Assembly: GCA_028279345.1 (NCBI GenBank)
Contig: JANQNY010000009.1
Span: 1 to 64,000 of the forward strand
Length of the DNA stretch: 64,000 nucleotides
Direction of reading: 5' to 3'
Source: Geminicoccaceae bacterium
GTDB lineage: Bacteria; Pseudomonadota; Alphaproteobacteria; Geminicoccales; Geminicoccaceae
This document shows, in pieces, positions 61,383 through 64,000 of this stretch. Under the pieces are notes generated by a model that saw nothing but the letters and a program-made list of their open reading frames with translations, had not been told where the DNA came from and searched no databases. Position 1 is the first letter of the stretch, and every line of letters begins with the position of its first letter. A program made the position numbers and the translations under genes.

Positions 61383-62974
61383 AATCATTACAGGATACGG
61401 AACGGATTGCCTCCGAAGCCGTCATTTATTGCCGTGTGTCCAGCGCCAAGCAATTGCGGGAAGGGCACGGGCTCGACTCACAGGAAACACGCTGCCGCGA
61501 GTATGCGCGGCTGAAAGGCTATCAGGTCGTCGAGGTCTTCACCGACGATATGTCGGGGAGCCTGACCGCACGCCCCGGCATGCAGGCGATGCTCGCCCAT
61601 CTGCGCAAGCACCGGAAGCACCCGCACGTCGTGATCATCGACGACATTTCCCGGCTGGCCCGTGGGCTCGAAGCGCATTTGCAGCTGCGCGCCGACATCA
61701 GCCGGGCGGGCGGCATCTTGGAAAGCCCGTCCATCGAGTTCGGCGAAGACTCGGATTCGCTGCTGGTCGAGAACCTGCTGGCTTCTGTATCCCAGCATCA
61801 GCGCCAGAAGAACGGCGAGCAGACGCTCAACCGGATGCGGGCGCGGACCATGAACGGCTACTGGGTTTTCCAGGCCCCGGTCGGCTACCGCTACGCGCGC
61901 ACCGCCGGGCACGGCAAAATGCTGGTTCGTGATGAGCCAATCGCCTCGATCCAGGCGGAAGCGCTGGAAGGCTTCGCCTGTGGGCGGTTCGCGACCCAGG
62001 TCGAGGTCAAGCGCTTCCTCGAAAGTCAGCCCGCCTATCCGAAGGACCTGCCGAACGGCGAAATCCGCAATCAGCGCGTGACGGACCTGCTGACACGCGT
62101 GATCTATGCCGGATATGTCGAGGCGCCGAGCTGGGACATCGGACTGCGGCCCGGCCAACATGAAGGTCTGATCTCGTTCGAGACCTTCCAGCGCATTCAG
62201 GATCGCCTCAAGAGCATGGCGAGGGCACCGGCGCGCAAAGACATCAGCGCAGACTTCCCGCTGCGGGGATTCGTGCTGTGCAACGACTGCGGCAATGCGT
62301 TGACGGCCTGCTGGTCCACCGGGAAGCACAAAAAGTACCCGTACTATCTGTGCCCGACGAAAGGCTGTCCGAGCTACCGGAAATCCATCGGGCGTGATGT
62401 GATCGAGGGAGAGTTCGAGGACCTGCTGAGGGGGCTGAGCCCGTCAGCAGGCATGTTTCAGTTGGCGCGGGCGATGTTCCGGGACGCCTGGGACCTGCGC
62501 ATCGCGCAGGCCGCCGACGCCGCGAAGAGCCTTCGGACCGCCGTGCAGCGAATCGAGACGCAGATCGAGCAGTTCCTCGACCGCATCGTCGACGCAACGC
62601 AGCCCACGGTGATCCAGGCCTACGAGAAACGGATCGCCACCCTCGAAAGCGAGAAGGCGCTGGCCCTCGAACGGATGCTGCAGACGGGCCAGCCGAAGAA
62701 GGCCTTCGAAGAGATGTTCGAACACGCCATGACTTTTCTCGCAAGTCCTTGGAATATATGGAGAAATGAGGGTCTGGCGTGGAGGAGAACGGTCCTTAGG
62801 CTGGCTTTTGCGGAGCCGATTCCGTATTGCCGGAATGACGGACTTCGAACACCGGAAATAGCGTTTCCGTTCAAAGTGTTAGCGGGGATTCAGACAGGGG
62901 ATTGCGAGATGGTGCGCCCGGGAGGATTCGAACCTCCGACCTTTGGTTCCGGAGACCAACGCTCTATCCCCTGA
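61379..62974 (+). CDS. large serine recombinase (island integrase)
   Basis: 531 residues. Resolvase domain at the N-terminus with the catalytic serine in VIYCRVSSAKQLREG near 16-30, then LDSQETRCREYA and VVIIDDISRLARGL; a recombinase domain (about 175-290, FATQVEVKRFLES, VIYAGYVE); a zinc ribbon (CNDCGN near 300 and CPTKGCPSY near 322) and a coiled coil (about 370-460). The last residues, PGGFEPPTFGSGDQRSIP in outline, are translated from the antisense of the tRNA-Arg gene, so they come from the chromosome. The gene therefore marks the right attachment site, and excision would change its C-terminus. Confidence 0.93.
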   Translation: MKSLQDTERIASEAVIYCRVSSAKQLREGHGLDSQETRCREYARLKGYQVVEVFTDDMSGSLTARPGMQAMLAHLRKHRKHPHVVIIDDISRLARGLEAHLQLRADISRAGGILESPSIEFGEDSDSLLVENLLASVSQHQRQKNGEQTLNRMRARTMNGYWVFQAPVGYRYARTAGHGKMLVRDEPIASIQAEALEGFACGRFATQVEVKRFLESQPAYPKDLPNGEIRNQRVTDLLTRVIYAGYVEAPSWDIGLRPGQHEGLISFETFQRIQDRLKSMARAPARKDISADFPLRGFVLCNDCGNALTACWSTGKHKKYPYYLCPTKGCPSYRKSIGRDVIEGEFEDLLRGLSPSAGMFQLARAMFRDAWDLRIAQAADAAKSLRTAVQRIETQIEQFLDRIVDATQPTVIQAYEKRIATLESEKALALERMLQTGQPKKAFEEMFEHAMTFLASPWNIWRNEGLAWRRTVLRLAFAEPIPYCRNDGLRTPEIAFPFKVLAGIQTGDCEMVRPGGFEPPTFGSGDQRSIP

Positions 62975-62985
62975 GCTACGGGCGC
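62910..62985 (-). tRNA. tRNA-Arg (anticodon CCG), island attachment site
   Basis: A 76-base cloverleaf including encoded CCA: acceptor GCGCCCG/CGGGCGC, D-arm GCTC/GAGC, anticodon stem TTGGT/ACCAA with loop CTCCGGA (anticodon CCG, Arg), five-base variable loop and T-arm GGAGG-TTCGAAT-CCTCC. All stems pair. It reads Arg codon CGG. The 3' end touches the island, so the gene stayed intact after integration. Confidence 0.97.
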
Positions 62986-63039
62986 GGAGCGGCTGTCTAT
63001 AGCGCAGCAGCGGAGCGCAGCCAAAGCCTTTCCGGGGGC

Positions 63040-63984
63040 TCACTCCGCGGCATCGGCGGTGAGCTGGACGAACACCTCCTCGAGGTCCGATTCCTCGGTG
63101 GCCAGGTCGACGAGATCGAAGCCTTCGCGACAGATCGCGTTCAACAGTGCATCGACGCGGGCGCTGCTCGGGCGGTAGCGGAAGACCAGCCGGCCGGCGC
63201 CGTCGAGCGCCGCACCCAGCTCGGCAAGCGCCGGTGGCAGCGCGTCCAACGGTTCCGCGAGGGTGACCGTCAGCGTCTTCTGGTCCAGCCGGTGCACGAG
63301 GTGCTCCTTGCGGTCGCAGGCGACGACGCGGCCGTGATTGATGATGGCGATCTCGTCGCACATCGCTTCGGCCTCGGCGAGATAGTGGGTCGTGAGCACG
63401 ATCGTCACGCCCTTGGCATTGAGCTCGCGCATATAGGCCCAGAGCTGCCGCCTCAGTTCGACGTCGACCCCGGCCGTGGGCTCGTCGAGGATCACCACGG
63501 CCGGATCGTGGACCAGGGCCTTCGCGACCAGCAGCCGCCGCCGCATGCCGCCCGACAGCGAGCGCGCATAGGCGTCAGCTTTGTCCGCCAGGCCGACCTT
63601 GGCGAGGATCTCGTCGGTACGCCGCTGCCGTCGCGCGACGCCGTAGAGGCCTGCCTGGAACTCGAGCGCCTCCCGCGGGCTGAAGAAGGCGTCGAGATTG
63701 AGCTCCTGCGGCACAACACCGATCGCGCGGCGGGCGCGGCGTGGGTTGCGGTCGGGATCGATGCCGGCGATGCGCACCGTGCCCGCGGTCTTGGTAACGA
63801 GACCGGCGAGGATGTTGATCAAGGTCGACTTGCCGGCACCGTTGGGGCCGAGGAGGCCGAAGACGCAGCCCTGGGGAACGCGCAGGTCGACGCCCTGGAG
63901 CGCATCCTTCGGCGGCTGATTGCGGACGCCGCGGTAGGTCTTGCGGAGGTCAAGGACCTCGATCGCCGGCACGTCCGCGCTCAT
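63040..63984 (-). CDS. ABC-2 type exporter ATP-binding protein
   Basis: 314 residues, cytoplasmic ATPase of the drug/lipid/polysaccharide exporter type (CcmA/YadG-like). Walker A GPNGAGKST near 47-55, Q-loop VVPQELNLDAFFS near 90-102, signature SLSGGMRRRLLVAKAL near 144-159, Walker B VVILDEPTAGVD near 167-178, H-loop LTTHYLAEAEAM near 197-208, then a C-terminal domain of about 80 residues. The permease would lie past the right edge or upstream. ATG at 63984 is within 20 bases of the window end; start assumed. Confidence 0.9.
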   Translation of the reverse strand: MSADVPAIEVLDLRKTYRGVRNQPPKDALQGVDLRVPQGCVFGLLGPNGAGKSTLINILAGLVTKTAGTVRIAGIDPDRNPRRARRAIGVVPQELNLDAFFSPREALEFQAGLYGVARRQRRTDEILAKVGLADKADAYARSLSGGMRRRLLVAKALVHDPAVVILDEPTAGVDVELRRQLWAYMRELNAKGVTIVLTTHYLAEAEAMCDEIAIINHGRVVACDRKEHLVHRLDQKTLTVTLAEPLDALPPALAELGAALDGAGRLVFRYRPSSARVDALLNAICREGFDLVDLATEESDLEEVFVQLTADAAE

Positions 63985-64000
63985 CTCCGTACCCGACGCC

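Larger units (their letters stand above)
24605..62912. mobile_element. integrative mobilizable island inserted at tRNA-Arg(CCG)
   Basis: A 38 kb segment that differs from the flanks in base composition and gene content. The right end is the 3' end of a tRNA-Arg gene, with the serine recombinase gene (61379-62974) pointing into it; the left end has a degenerate tRNA 3'-end copy at 24605-24634. It carries a relaxase, MobC and a VirD4-type coupling protein but no VirB-like pilus/channel genes, so it should need a helper for transfer. Cargo includes ArdA, Fic, an Avs3-like defence operon, SRAP, several unknown modules and an invertible cassette. Exact ends depend on the recombinase crossover site, which cannot be fixed to the base here. 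Confidence 0.8.

Overview
The window is a high-GC bacterial chromosome segment carrying a 38 kb integrated, mobilizable island. The backbone gene order (recG, sdhE and mfd in a row; xseB-ispA-dxs next to tlyA), the GC-rich codon use with many GTG/TTG starts, and overlapping ATGA/GTGA junctions all point to an alphaproteobacterium, probably a Rhodospirillales-like lineage. The species cannot be named from the sequence alone. 

Backbone left (1-24.5 kb). recG runs off the left edge on the minus strand, divergent from sdhE-mfd. Then come a histone-deacetylase-like hydrolase, xseB, ispA and dxs, followed by hopanoid genes hpnC, hpnB and hpnE spliced between dxs and tlyA. The isoprenoid precursor genes (dxs, ispA) therefore sit directly upstream of squalene/hopanoid genes, but no hpnD is present in the window. 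A sterol-desaturase-like membrane protein, metC (minus), a complete sugar ABC transporter (binding protein, two permeases, ATPase) and three Gfo/Idh/MocA oxidoreductases form what looks like a sugar or cyclitol uptake and oxidation operon. A cytochrome b561 and a secreted protein of unknown role end this part. 

Island (about 24.6-62.9 kb). The right end is the 3' end of a tRNA-Arg(CCG) gene. The large serine recombinase reads into the tRNA and takes its last codons from it, so this is the integration site. The left end has a degenerate copy of the tRNA 3' end, then a candidate oriT hairpin, mobC and a relaxase. A VirD4-like coupling protein with neighbouring membrane and VWA proteins is present, but no mating-pair-formation genes are, so the element looks mobilizable rather than self-transmissible. 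It carries ardA antirestriction, a Fic protein, an SRAP/YedK-like peptidase, a resolvase and several AT-richer cargo modules. 

Main cargo. (1) A roughly 2,105-residue STAND NTPase with an N-terminal PD-(D/E)xK (Cap4-like) nuclease domain, followed by a small helper gene. This is best read as an Avs3-like (AVAST) antiphage operon whose helper gene carries a one-base frameshift. (2) A 460-base stretch with nine strong hairpins and no credible gene, a candidate structured RNA. (3) A two-gene secreted/membrane module flanked by 159-bp direct repeats, and a four-gene module (secreted EEP phosphohydrolase/nuclease, DUF900-type hydrolase, unknown protein, SLATT-like membrane protein) flanked by 46-bp repeats. 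In both cases the repeat is the 3' tail of an island backbone gene, and those tails encode replisome-docking motifs (QLNLF and DFDDDIPF). (4) A tyrosine recombinase followed by two convergent genes, a glycosyltransferase and a membrane-anchored protein, enclosed by a perfect 18-bp inverted repeat that contains both start codons. This is predicted to be an invertible switch that chooses which of two proteins is made. 

Backbone right (62.9-64 kb): tRNA-Arg and an ABC-2 type exporter ATPase on the minus strand.
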